From an uncultured Christensenella sp. (GTDB taxonomy: Bacteria > Bacillota > Clostridia > Christensenellales > UBA1242), in assembly GCA_948471335.1 (NCBI GenBank), contig CAOKRZ010000006.1, forward strand, positions 1 to 23,343: a DNA stretch of 23,343 nt, read 5' to 3'. Both the position numbers and the translations under genes were made by a program. Under the pieces are notes generated by a model. The model worked only from the letters and a program-made list of their open reading frames with translations, was not told where the DNA came from and ran no database searches. Positions within the stretch are counted from its first letter, which is position 1. Every line of letters starts with the position of its first letter. Below, in pieces: positions 1 through 7,415 of the stretch.

Positions 1-1496
1 AAGTTGATGAAGAAATTGACTCAGCAGTAAGAAAATATGCTGACAAGATGCTTGATAAAGCTCTTGACACATTTGATCGCGAAGAGAGACAAGCTCGTCA
101 AGAAGCTGTTGACGTTGACGTTAAAGAGCACTTTGCTGAAATCTTCCCAGACATGGAAAGACAAATTGGCGATGTGCTTTACAAGATGACTAAAGAAAAG
201 GTTAGAGCAAAGATTATCAAGAAAGGCGTTCGTCCAGACGGAAGAAAACTTACTGAAATCAGACCTATTTGGTGCGATACTGGCGTGCTTCCACGCGTTC
301 ACGGAACAGGTATCTTCACTCGTGGACAAACTCAAGTGCTCACTTCACTTACTCTTGGCACAGTTTCTGATATGCAAAAACTTGAAGGACTTGATGACGA
401 AGATGTAAATCGCTATGTTCACCACTACAACATGCCACCATATGCAACAGGTGAAGCAAGAAACCTTAAGAGCCCAGGAAGACGTGAAATCGGTCACGGC
501 GCACTTGCTGAAAGAGCGCTCGAACCAGTTATTCCAAGCGAAGAAGAATTCCCATACGCACTTCGCCTTGTTTCTGAAGTCCTCTCTTCAAACGGTTCAT
601 CATCAATGGCTTCAGTTTGCGGATCTACTCTTGCGCTTATGGACGGAGGCGTTCCAATCAAACGCCCAGTTGCAGGAATTGCAATGGGTCTTATCAAAGA
701 CGAAGAAAGCGGCAAGGTTGCTGTGCTTTCAGACATACAAGGTCTTGAAGACTTCCTTGGCGATATGGACTTCAAAGTTACAGGAACTGAAAAGGGTGTA
801 ACTGCAATTCAAATGGATATCAAGATCAAAGGAATTGACAAACAAATCCTTACAACTGCACTTAAACAAGCAAGAGAAGGCAGAATGTTTATCATGAACA
901 AACTTCTTGAAGAAATCAAAGCTCCAAGAAAAGAACTTTCTAAGTATGCTCCTAAGATTATCACTTTCAACATTGACCCTGACAAAATTAAAGATGTAAT
1001 TGGCTCTGGCGGAAAGACGATCAACAAGATCATCGATGAAACTGGCGTAAAGATTGACATTGAGGATGACGGAAAAGTTTTCATTGCTTCTCAAGATTCT
1101 GAAAATGCACAAAAAGCAAAGAAAATTATTCTTGGCATTGTGACTGATGTTGAGCCAGGAAATGTTTTTGAAGGTAAAGTTGTAAGAATTATGAACTTCG
1201 GTGCTTTTGTTGACCTTGGCAACGGCAAAGAAGGAATGATCCACATCTCAAAACTTTCAAACAAACGTGTTGAGAAGGTTGAAGATGTTGTTAAAATCGG
1301 TGACGACGTTCAAGTTGAAGTGATCAAAGTGGACGAAAAGGGCAGAATTGACCTTAAAAGGCTTCTTTCAAAAGCAGAACTCAAATCTGCAGAAAAAGCT
1401 TCTAAAAAAGAAGATAAAAAGGCCGACAAGAAAGCAGAAAAGAAAACTGATAAAAAAGCTGTAAAAGCAGCCGCAAAAACTGAAAAGAAAAAATAA
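1..1496 (+). CDS. pnp: Polyribonucleotide nucleotidyltransferase (PNPase), C-terminal part
   Basis: Phosphorolytic 3'-to-5' exoribonuclease of mRNA decay, acting in the cytoplasm as a trimer. The 5' end lies outside the window; the reading frame is open from base 3. Visible are the end of the linking helical domain, the whole second RNase PH domain (about 190-960), a KH domain (GSGGKT at about 1003-1020) and an S1 domain (about 1165-1365). The phosphorolysis residues of the second PH domain are intact: GDMDFKV at 759-779 carries the two catalytic Asp and the Lys, followed by the usual QMDIKI. After S1 comes an unusually Lys-rich tail built of repeated D/A/E-K-K units (about 1375-1490). The gene stops just before a strong hairpin terminator. 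Family assignment is certain; the role of the basic tail, perhaps RNA contact, is inferred. Confidence 0.97.
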   Translation, partial: VDEEIDSAVRKYADKMLDKALDTFDREERQARQEAVDVDVKEHFAEIFPDMERQIGDVLYKMTKEKVRAKIIKKGVRPDGRKLTEIRPIWCDTGVLPRVHGTGIFTRGQTQVLTSLTLGTVSDMQKLEGLDDEDVNRYVHHYNMPPYATGEARNLKSPGRREIGHGALAERALEPVIPSEEEFPYALRLVSEVLSSNGSSSMASVCGSTLALMDGGVPIKRPVAGIAMGLIKDEESGKVAVLSDIQGLEDFLGDMDFKVTGTEKGVTAIQMDIKIKGIDKQILTTALKQAREGRMFIMNKLLEEIKAPRKELSKYAPKIITFNIDPDKIKDVIGSGGKTINKIIDETGVKIDIEDDGKVFIASQDSENAQKAKKIILGIVTDVEPGNVFEGKVVRIMNFGAFVDLGNGKEGMIHISKLSNKRVEKVEDVVKIGDDVQVEVIKVDEKGRIDLKRLLSKAELKSAEKASKKEDKKADKKAEKKTDKKAVKAAAKTEKKK

Positions 1497-1502
1497 ATAA
1501 AG

Positions 1503-1524
1503 ACGCCGAAGCTCGGCGTTTTTT
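1503..1524 (+). terminator. Rho-independent terminator of pnp, probably bidirectional
   Basis: A perfect 7-bp stem (ACGCCGA / TCGGCGT, 1503-1509 and 1513-1519) with a 3-nt loop is followed by six T. On the - strand the same hairpin is followed by a T-rich stretch (complement of 1485-1502), so it can also stop the convergent gene whose stop codon lies at 1523-1525. Confidence 0.88.
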
Positions 1525-2668
1525 ATAACGAAATTTTGTTTTTTCGTAGTATTGTTTTCATTGCGCTTATAAGCCTCTGAACATCTGTGAAAGAGTTGAA
1601 ATATGATATTGAAACTCGGACCGCGCCTTGTTCAAGCGTTCCAAGAGCTTTATGCTTTATTGGCGCGCAATGAAAACCTCCGCGTACGCAAATTCCCCAA
1701 TGCTCATCAAGGATTGTTGCGACATCGTTTGAGGACATTGACGGAATATTGAAAGCAATCACGCCATGAGAGTTTTCTGGCTGAGTATAGACGGGAAGGT
1801 TAAGCTTGCGAAGTTCATAGTTGACAAAGGTTGTTAGATCATCGATTTTATTGGAAATTTCATCGAAATGCTTTTCAACAAAATCTATTCCTGCATTTAA
1901 GCCCATGATGGCTGGGGTTGGCAATGTTCCGCTTTCAAGCCTTTCTGGAAAAATATCTGGCTGAACAAGCTCAAGCGAGTTTGTGCCTGTTCCGCCAAAT
2001 AAAATTGGCTCTGGAGTTATTTCGCTGCTGCAAACAAGCGCTCCAATTCCTTGTGGAGCATAGAAGCCTTTATGACCGGCTATTGCAAGCATGTCGATAT
2101 TTAATTCTTGCATATCAATTTTTTCGTGGCCTCCACTTTGGGCGCAGTCAACGAGGAAAATAAGATTATGATCTTTGCAAAACTTGCCAATTTTTTTTAA
2201 GTCTGCCTTATCACCATTGACATTTGAGATATGGTTGCAAATCACCATATATGTATTATTTTGCATACAAGCACTTATGCACTCATCATCAATGCAAGGC
2301 TTTCCGTTTTGAAAAGCGATGGAATAGTCAATGACGCCGCATCTTTTCAAATGTTCAAGTGGTCTTAAAACGGAGTTGTGTTCGTTTTCAGTGCAAATGA
2401 CGTGCCCACCGTTTTTGGCTAGACCTAAAATAGCGAGGTTTAATGCCTGAGTGCAGCCTTGCGTAAAGAAAACTTTTTCGGGCTTTGTTGTTCCAAAATG
2501 TTTTGCAATCTTTTCGCGAGTTTCTTCCACAATCATTGCAGTCTTTATGCTTGCGCTATGTCCACTTCTGCCAGGATTCGCACCGAAATGCATAAGAGAC
2601 TCTTCAACTGCTTTTAAAACTTCTCTAGGCTTAACAAAACTTGAAGCGCTGTTATCTAAATATATCAT
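1523..2668 (-). CDS. Cysteine desulfurase family protein (class V aminotransferase, EGP-type)
   Basis: PLP-dependent enzyme of the NifS/SufS/Csd fold, 381 aa, expected to take sulfur (or selenium) from cysteine or selenocysteine. The sequence opens with YLDNSASS, shows the PLP-ring Asp in LVDCAQSGG (D174), the Schiff-base Lys in AGHKGFYAPQG (K200), and the persulfide Cys in RGGFHCAP (C334), all where this family has them. It most resembles the Bacillota subgroup called 'cysteine desulfurase family protein' (TIGR01977, EGP). ATG at 2668 is forced by an in-frame TGA just upstream; a purine-rich AAAGGAAAG lies about 12 nt before it, an overlong spacing. It diverges from the DUF3343 gene at 2743, a pairing seen in selenium/sulfur-transfer loci. 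No SufU, IscU or SelD gene lies next to it here, so the acceptor is unknown. Confidence 0.9.
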   Translation of the reverse strand: MIYLDNSASSFVKPREVLKAVEESLMHFGANPGRSGHSASIKTAMIVEETREKIAKHFGTTKPEKVFFTQGCTQALNLAILGLAKNGGHVICTENEHNSVLRPLEHLKRCGVIDYSIAFQNGKPCIDDECISACMQNNTYMVICNHISNVNGDKADLKKIGKFCKDHNLIFLVDCAQSGGHEKIDMQELNIDMLAIAGHKGFYAPQGIGALVCSSEITPEPILFGGTGTNSLELVQPDIFPERLESGTLPTPAIMGLNAGIDFVEKHFDEISNKIDDLTTFVNYELRKLNLPVYTQPENSHGVIAFNIPSMSSNDVATILDEHWGICVRGGFHCAPIKHKALGTLEQGAVRVSISYFNSFTDVQRLISAMKTILRKNKISL

Positions 2669-2742
2669 CTTGCTTATTCACTTTCCTTTTTACTAATAAA
2701 TATAGTGATATCGAGGGCAATGTGTGCATTATGGAGGCAACT

Positions 2743-3000
2743 ATGCAATATGGAATTTGTGTGTTCCGCTCAAGAAATGAAACCTTGCTTTTCTCAAATT
2801 TTTTAAGAAATAACGGAATATCCACTGCGATTATAAACACGCCTAAAGAAGCAGGGCAGGCTTGTGGAATTTCTGTTAAGTTTGCTTTGCAAAATCTATC
2901 TGTTGTTAAAAGCATGCTTGCGCTTAGAAAATATCCAAGCTTTGCTGGGCTTTATAGGATAACGACGATGGGTCTAAGAACAAGTTGTGAGCAAATTTAA
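2743..3000 (+). CDS. DUF3343 small protein, putative Se/S carrier
   Basis: Protein of 85 aa matching the DUF3343 family (Pfam name: putative Se/S carrier protein-like). The N-terminal YGICVFRSRNET strand, the middle TPKEAGQACGISVKF with the conserved Cys-Gly, and the compact length all fit. Start chosen at ATG 2743 because GGAGG at 2733-2737 sits 5 nt upstream; longer versions starting upstream lack any ribosome binding site and begin with non-family sequence. It is transcribed away from the cysteine-desulfurase-like gene, with only 74 nt between the two starts, so a shared control region is likely. The inferred role is to carry persulfide or selenide on its CG cysteine, received from that enzyme. 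No function has been shown for the family as far as I know. Confidence 0.8.
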   Translation: MQYGICVFRSRNETLLFSNFLRNNGISTAIINTPKEAGQACGISVKFALQNLSVVKSMLALRKYPSFAGLYRITTMGLRTSCEQI

Positions 3001-3030
3001 CCATCTTCGTATGAAACGAAAAATACTCCA

Positions 3031-3036
3031 TACAAT
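3031..3036 (+). promoter_or_regulatory. Candidate -10 box of the lytic transglycosylase gene
   Basis: TACAAT lies only 6 nt before the ATG at 3043, and no ribosome binding site is present in the preceding 40 nt. No good -35 hexamer is seen at 16-18 nt. If real, the mRNA would begin at or next to the start codon. Confidence 0.3.
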
Positions 3037-3042
3037 AAAAAT

Positions 3043-3582
3043 ATGAAGTATTTTTTTTCTATTGTTTCGCTTGCGATGCTGGCTGTTATTTTGGCTCTTT
3101 CAATAAATTGCCTTAATGCATATTTTTATCCTGTGAAATATCAAGAAGAGGTGTTCTCTTCTGCGCGTGAATTCGCGGTCAACCCAGCGCTTGTTGCTTC
3201 GGTTGCAAATGTTGAAAGCGGTTATAACGCAAATGCTAAGTCAAATAAAGGCGCGGTTGGGATTATGCAGCTGTTGCCTTCAACTGCCGAGTGGCTTGCG
3301 GGCAATTTGGGCGAGTTGTATGATGAAGAAGAGCTTTTTCAACCAGAAGTTAACATTCGCCTTGGCACGTATTATCTTTCTTACCTTTTAAATCATTTTG
3401 AAGATGAAGAAGCCGCGATATGTGCATATAATGCGGGACAAAGCAAAGTGCGCTCTTGGCTTGCGAATGAAGAATATTCGACTGATGGTGTAAGCTTAAA
3501 TAAAATCCCTTTTGCAGAAACAGAAAATTATCTTATTAAAGTTAATAAAAATCTTCGCCATTATGAAAAACGATATAAATAA
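3043..3582 (+). CDS. Membrane-anchored lytic transglycosylase (SLT domain)
   Basis: Peptidoglycan-cleaving lysozyme-like enzyme of 179 aa. Residues 1-28 form an uncleaved-looking signal anchor (hydrophobic FFSIVSLAMLAVILALSI), followed by the SLT fold: catalytic Glu in VESGYN (E58), the GIMQLLPST signature (73-81), and AYNAG (128-132), as in Slt/MltC-type enzymes. Short for the superfamily, so it is essentially the bare catalytic domain tethered outside the membrane. C23 is not preceded by a lipobox, so it is not a lipoprotein. No alternative in-frame start exists after the stop of the preceding gene, which lies 42 nt upstream, and there is no Shine-Dalgarno sequence; see the -10 box entry. 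Substrate and product (anhydro-muropeptides) are inferred from the family. Confidence 0.9.
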   Translation: MKYFFSIVSLAMLAVILALSINCLNAYFYPVKYQEEVFSSAREFAVNPALVASVANVESGYNANAKSNKGAVGIMQLLPSTAEWLAGNLGELYDEEELFQPEVNIRLGTYYLSYLLNHFEDEEAAICAYNAGQSKVRSWLANEEYSTDGVSLNKIPFAETENYLIKVNKNLRHYEKRYK

Positions 3583-3583
3583 T

Positions 3584-3612
3584 TTGACAAAATTTTCCTT
3601 TTGTGATAAGTT
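3584..3612 (+). promoter_or_regulatory. Promoter of lysS
   Basis: A perfect TTGACA (3584-3589) is followed after 17 nt by TAAGTT (3607-3612), preceded by TG at 3604-3605 as in extended -10 promoters. The -10 is degenerate, so confidence is moderate. Confidence 0.5.
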
Positions 3613-3632
3613 ATTTATTAAAGGAGACACAT

Positions 3633-5096
3633 ATGGCAGAAATACAAAATTTAGCTAACGAAGTTGAAGTAAGAAGGGCTAAAATTAACGCATTAAAAGA
3701 AATGGGAGAAATTCCTTATAAAGGAAAGTTTGAAAGAACTGCAACCATCGCTGAAGCTAGAGAAATGGTTGGCAAAAAGGTTAAAGTTGCGGGACGCGTA
3801 GTTTTCAAACGCGTTATGGGTAAGTTTGGGTTTATCCAAATCCGTGATATAAACGCAAAGATTCAAGTTTCTGTTGGAAGAAACGAACTTGACGAACAGG
3901 CTTATGATTTTTATAAGAAAATGGTTGATATTGCAGACTTTGTTGGGGTTGAAGGAGAGGTTTATCTCACTCAAACTGGCGAAGTGACTGTTAAGGCTGA
4001 GAAGGTTATTCTTCTTTCAAAAACGCTTAGATCTCTTCCAGAAAAGTTCCATGGACTTACTGACACTGAAACAAAATATCGTCAACGTTATCTTGATCTT
4101 GTTGTCAATGAAGACGCAAGAAAGGTTTTCCTTGGAAGAAGCAAAATGTCTTCATTTATAAGAAGATTTCTTGAAGATAACGGTTTCATTGAGGTTGAAA
4201 CTCCTATCATTCAAACAAATGTAAGTGGAGCAAGCGCAAAGCCATTCTTCACACATCATAATGCGCTTGACCTTGATTGCAACCTCAGAATTGCAAAGGA
4301 AACATGGCTTAAACAGTGCATCGCTGGTGGATTTGACCGCGTATTTGAACTTGGAAAAGACTTCAGAAATGAAGGAATGGATGCAACGCACCTTCAAGAG
4401 TTCACTCAAGTTGAATGGTATGCTTCATATTGGGATTTTGAAGATAATATCAGATTCTTCCAAGACTTCTTGAAGAAGCTTCTTATGCAGTGCATTGGCA
4501 CAACAACAATCAATTATCAAGGCCACGTGATTGATTTCGGTAAAGAATGGGAAAGAATAAACTATGTTGAAAAGATGAGAGAAATCTTGGGCTTTGACTT
4601 CCTTGAAATCGATGACGCGGACGAGCTTAAATCAAAGGTTGTTGCAACAGGCTTGTTTAATAAAGCTGAGCTTGACGATTATAAATCAACAAGGGCGGTT
4701 ATTGACTTCATTTACAAAAAGAAAATTCGTGAAGGAATTGTTAATCCAACAATTCTTTACAACTATCCTGCAGTTCTTAAGACTCTTGCGAGAAGAAATG
4801 ATGCAACTGACAGAATTACAGATGCTTTCCAAGTTGTAGTTTACGGTGCGGAAATTTGCAACGCTTATTCTGAGCTTGTTGATCCAATTATGCAAAGGGC
4901 AACATTGGAACAACAACTTCGTGATAAAAATGCGGGTGACGATGAGGCTATGGACCTTGATGAAGATTTCCTTCTTTCAATGGAACATGGTATGCCTCCA
5001 ATTTCAGGACTTGGCTTTGGGGTAGATCGTTTCGTTATGCTTATGTATGATCTTCCAAACATCCGTGACGCTGTTCTTTTCCCAATTATGAGGTAA
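3633..5096 (+). CDS. lysS: Lysyl-tRNA synthetase, class II
   Basis: Charges tRNA-Lys with lysine, 487 aa, cytoplasmic dimer. An N-terminal OB-fold anticodon-binding domain (about residues 48-130: KVAGRVVFKR..GFIQIRD) leads into the class II catalytic core: motif 1 around GFIEVETPI (184-192), motif 2 in FELGKDFRNEG (238-248) with THLQEFTQVE following, and motif 3 in GLGFGVDRFVML (459-470) near the C-terminus. The common HNPEFT of motif 2 reads HLQEFT here. Start placed at ATG 3633, with AAGGAG at 3621-3626; an upstream ATG at 3603 has no such site. The next gene, nth, starts 2 nt after the stop and its ribosome binding site is inside lysS, so the two are probably translated together. Confidence 0.97.
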   Translation: MAEIQNLANEVEVRRAKINALKEMGEIPYKGKFERTATIAEAREMVGKKVKVAGRVVFKRVMGKFGFIQIRDINAKIQVSVGRNELDEQAYDFYKKMVDIADFVGVEGEVYLTQTGEVTVKAEKVILLSKTLRSLPEKFHGLTDTETKYRQRYLDLVVNEDARKVFLGRSKMSSFIRRFLEDNGFIEVETPIIQTNVSGASAKPFFTHHNALDLDCNLRIAKETWLKQCIAGGFDRVFELGKDFRNEGMDATHLQEFTQVEWYASYWDFEDNIRFFQDFLKKLLMQCIGTTTINYQGHVIDFGKEWERINYVEKMREILGFDFLEIDDADELKSKVVATGLFNKAELDDYKSTRAVIDFIYKKKIREGIVNPTILYNYPAVLKTLARRNDATDRITDAFQVVVYGAEICNAYSELVDPIMQRATLEQQLRDKNAGDDEAMDLDEDFLLSMEHGMPPISGLGFGVDRFVMLMYDLPNIRDAVLFPIMR

Positions 5097-5098
5097 AC

Positions 5099-5707
5099 AT
5101 GAAAGAGGCTGAGATAAGGGGAGAGCTTGATAGGCTTTTCCCAGATCCTAAATGTGAACTTGAATATGAAAACAGCTATCAGCTTCTTGTTGCTGTGATT
5201 TTGTCAGCTCAATGCACAGACAAAAGAGTGAACATTGTTACGAAAGAACTTTTTAAAAATTATGGTAAGCCTGAGAAGATGATGACTCTTTCTCAAGAAG
5301 AACTTGAAGAGAAAATTCATTCTTGTGGATTTTTTAGAAATAAGGCAAAAAATATATTGTCTATGACGCAAGATTTGCTTGAAAAATTTGATGGACAAGT
5401 TCCAAGCGACTTTGAAAAGTTGCAATCGCTTGCGGGAGTGGGGAGGAAAACTGCGAACGTTGTGATTGCTGAAGCTTTTAAAGGCGATGCGATTGCGGTT
5501 GATACTCATGTGCTTCGAGTGTCAAATCGTCTTCAGCTTGCCCATACATCAGACCCAAACAAATGTGAAGAAAGCCTGAAGGCTGTCTTTCCGTCAAAGT
5601 CTTGGGGAAAATTACATTTGCAACTTGTGCATTTTGGAAGATATATTTGCAAGGCTCAAAAACCAGAGTGCGACAAATGCCCATTTGTGCAAATTTGCAA
5701 AAAGTAG
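5099..5707 (+). CDS. nth: Endonuclease III (DNA glycosylase/AP lyase)
   Basis: Base-excision repair enzyme removing oxidised pyrimidines and cutting the abasic site, 202 aa, close to the normal 210. The helix-hairpin-helix LAGVGRKTANVV carries the catalytic Lys (K117), the conserved Asp is in AVDTHVLRVSNRL (D135), and the C-terminus holds the [4Fe-4S] ligands with exact C-x6-C-x2-C-x5-C spacing (C184, C191, C194, C200). The start ATG lies 2 nt after lysS; GAGG at 5090-5093 within lysS is its ribosome binding site. Pairing with lysS looks like convenience of transcription rather than shared function. Confidence 0.96.
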   Translation: MKEAEIRGELDRLFPDPKCELEYENSYQLLVAVILSAQCTDKRVNIVTKELFKNYGKPEKMMTLSQEELEEKIHSCGFFRNKAKNILSMTQDLLEKFDGQVPSDFEKLQSLAGVGRKTANVVIAEAFKGDAIAVDTHVLRVSNRLQLAHTSDPNKCEESLKAVFPSKSWGKLHLQLVHFGRYICKAQKPECDKCPFVQICKK

Positions 5708-5776
5708 ACATATAGTGTCATTTATGCAAGACATCATACGATATATTGTGCTAGTATGCAATAAAAAGAGGAAAAT

Positions 5777-7045
5777 ATGTTTTTAGACAGAGTAAAAATT
5801 TCAATTAAAGCTGGCAATGGTGGAAATGGTTCGACCTCTTTTTTGCGTAACGCTCAAACGATGAAAGGCGGGCCTGACGGTGGCGAAGGTGGAAATGGCG
5901 GCAATGTCATTTTCAAGGCTACAAGAATGATGAATACGTTATATAATTTTCGTTTTAAAAAGAAGTTTGTTGCTGAAGATGGAGTTGCTGGTGCAAAAAA
6001 GCTTCAGACTGGCGCAACAGGCAAAGATATGATTATTGATGTGCCTTGTGGAACTGTCATTATTGATGCTGCGACAAATAAGATTATTGCTGACTTGTAT
6101 CAAGATGGAATGACTTTTCTTGCTCTTAAAGGCGGACAAGGTGGGCATGGAAATGCTTATTACAAATCATCAATTAAGCAAGCGCCTTCTTACTCTCAAA
6201 CTGGCGAAATCACCAAGATGAGAGAGGTTATTTTGGAGCTTAAAACAATTGCTGATGTTGGGCTTGTTGGCTTTCCAAATGTAGGCAAATCAACACTTCT
6301 TTCTTGCATTTCAAATGCAAATCCGAAAATTGCAAATTATCCTTTCACGACTTTATACCCAAACCTTGGGGTTTGTCAGGCGAAAGGTCAGACCTTTGTT
6401 GTCGCTGATATCCCTGGCCTTATAGAAGGGGCAAGCGAAGGGCAAGGTCTTGGGCATTACTTCCTCAAACACGTTGAAAGAGTGAGACTTATCATTCATC
6501 TTATCGATGTTTCAGAGAGTGACGGGCGTGACTTTATTGAAGATTATTACAAAATCAATTGTGAGCTTGAAAAGTATAGCAAAGAGCTTGCAAAAACACC
6601 TCAAATCGTTGCTTTTTCAAAGGTTGATTTGATTGATGCTGATACGCTCAAGCAGCGTAAAAAGTTGTTTAAAGAAAAAACAGGAATTGATGTGCTTGAA
6701 ATTTCAGGCGCGACATTCAAAGGCGTTGAAGAACTTAAAGCTTTGACTGTTGAAAAGCTTTCAAAAATTGAAATTAAGCCTCCGCTTGAAATTGAAGAAC
6801 ATGATTTTGACAAGAAAGAGATAAATTCAATTGAGATCACTCGTGAAGACGACGGAACTTTCGTTGTCAGCGGTGGAAAGATTGACAATTTCATCCGTGG
6901 AGTTATCCTTTCGGACACAATATCTTTTGCATATTTCCAAACTCGTCTTCAAGATATGGGAATTATTGATATGCTGAAAGAGCGCGGACTTAAAAACGGC
7001 GACAGCGTAAAAATCAAAGACTTTGTTTTTGAATATATGGAATAA
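5777..7045 (+). CDS. obgE: Obg GTPase
   Basis: Essential ribosome-associated GTPase linked to 50S maturation and the stringent response, 422 aa. Order: glycine-rich Obg fold (1-158; repeated GGxGG turns such as GGEGGNGGN), G domain (159-330) and a C-terminal OCT domain (about 345-420). G1 is GFPNVGKST (165-173), the Obg-specific switch NYPFTTLYPN (187-196), G3 DIPGLIEG (211-218). G4 reads SKVD (281-284) instead of the usual NKxD, and G5 reads SGA where most have SAx. Ribosome binding site AGAGG at 5767-5771. The 69 nt between nth and this gene hold no convincing promoter or terminator. It is followed 14 nt later by yhbY, the usual neighbour in Bacillota. Confidence 0.97.
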   Translation: MFLDRVKISIKAGNGGNGSTSFLRNAQTMKGGPDGGEGGNGGNVIFKATRMMNTLYNFRFKKKFVAEDGVAGAKKLQTGATGKDMIIDVPCGTVIIDAATNKIIADLYQDGMTFLALKGGQGGHGNAYYKSSIKQAPSYSQTGEITKMREVILELKTIADVGLVGFPNVGKSTLLSCISNANPKIANYPFTTLYPNLGVCQAKGQTFVVADIPGLIEGASEGQGLGHYFLKHVERVRLIIHLIDVSESDGRDFIEDYYKINCELEKYSKELAKTPQIVAFSKVDLIDADTLKQRKKLFKEKTGIDVLEISGATFKGVEELKALTVEKLSKIEIKPPLEIEEHDFDKKEINSIEITREDDGTFVVSGGKIDNFIRGVILSDTISFAYFQTRLQDMGIIDMLKERGLKNGDSVKIKDFVFEYME

Positions 7046-7059
7046 AATAGGAGAAAAAT

Positions 7060-7356
7060 ATGATCACAACAAAACAACGTGCATTTTTAAGAGGGCTTGG
7101 GAACGCGCTTGATCCTGTTATGCAGGTGGGTAAGGACGGACTTGGTGAAAATTCGTTCATTGCAATCAGAGAACTTCTTGATGCGCGTGAGCTTATCAAA
7201 ATCAAAGTGCTTAAAAATTCACCTCTCGCAGCAAAAGAGATCTGCGAAGCTGTTTGCGCTGAGCTTGGGGCTGAGCCAGTGCAAGTTATTGGTTCAATGG
7301 TGGTTTTGTTCAAAAAATCTACAAAAAAGAATTTTAAACATATTGAGCTTCCATAA
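7060..7356 (+). CDS. yhbY: YhbY family RNA-binding protein (CRM domain)
   Basis: Small protein of 98 aa made of one CRM domain, associated in other bacteria with pre-50S ribosomes. The family signature is clear: TTKQRAFLRGLGNALDPV at the start, QVGKDGL (the GKxG loop contacting RNA), ELLDARELIKIKVL, and the closing VQVIGSMVVLFKKS. AGGAG at 7049-7053 precedes the ATG by 6 nt. It is cotranscribed with obgE (14-nt gap). The stop codon at 7354-7356 lies inside the left arm of the terminator hairpin. Confidence 0.94.
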   Translation: MITTKQRAFLRGLGNALDPVMQVGKDGLGENSFIAIRELLDARELIKIKVLKNSPLAAKEICEAVCAELGAEPVQVIGSMVVLFKKSTKKNFKHIELP

Positions 7357-7382
7357 AGTTAGCTTGACTTTATGGTTTTTTT
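7351..7382 (+). terminator. Terminator of obgE-yhbY, overlapping the next promoter
   Basis: Perfect 9-bp stem CCATAAAGT / ACTTTATGG (7351-7359 and 7367-7375) with a 7-nt loop, followed by seven T. The left arm contains the yhbY stop codon; the loop and right arm contain the TTGACT that serves as -35 for the following gene. Confidence 0.85.
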
Positions 7383-7392
7383 ATATTAATAT
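7364..7392 (+). promoter_or_regulatory. Candidate promoter of the GLUG-repeat gene
   Basis: TTGACT (7364-7369), 17 nt, then TAATAT (7387-7392). It overlaps the preceding terminator hairpin, so the same DNA both ends one transcript and begins the next. Confidence 0.45.
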
Positions 7393-7415
7393 ATAAAAAT
7401 AAGTGGAGGAAAAAT

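Noticed and set aside
729..1244. 171-codon open frame antisense to pnp
   Set aside because: It is a mirror of the conserved PNPase coding frame, without a ribosome binding site or recognisable domain.
1375..1490. Tandem DNA repeat at the end of pnp
   Set aside because: The Lys-rich units are irregular at the DNA level; it is better described as low-complexity coding sequence.
2641..2742. Longer DUF3343 protein starting at 2641
   Set aside because: That start lies inside the divergent desulfurase gene and has no ribosome binding site; GGAGG supports 2743.
5708..5776. Hairpin or promoter between nth and obgE
   Set aside because: CATAC...GTATG can pair over a long loop, but there is no T run, and no pair of -35/-10 boxes at 16-18 nt.
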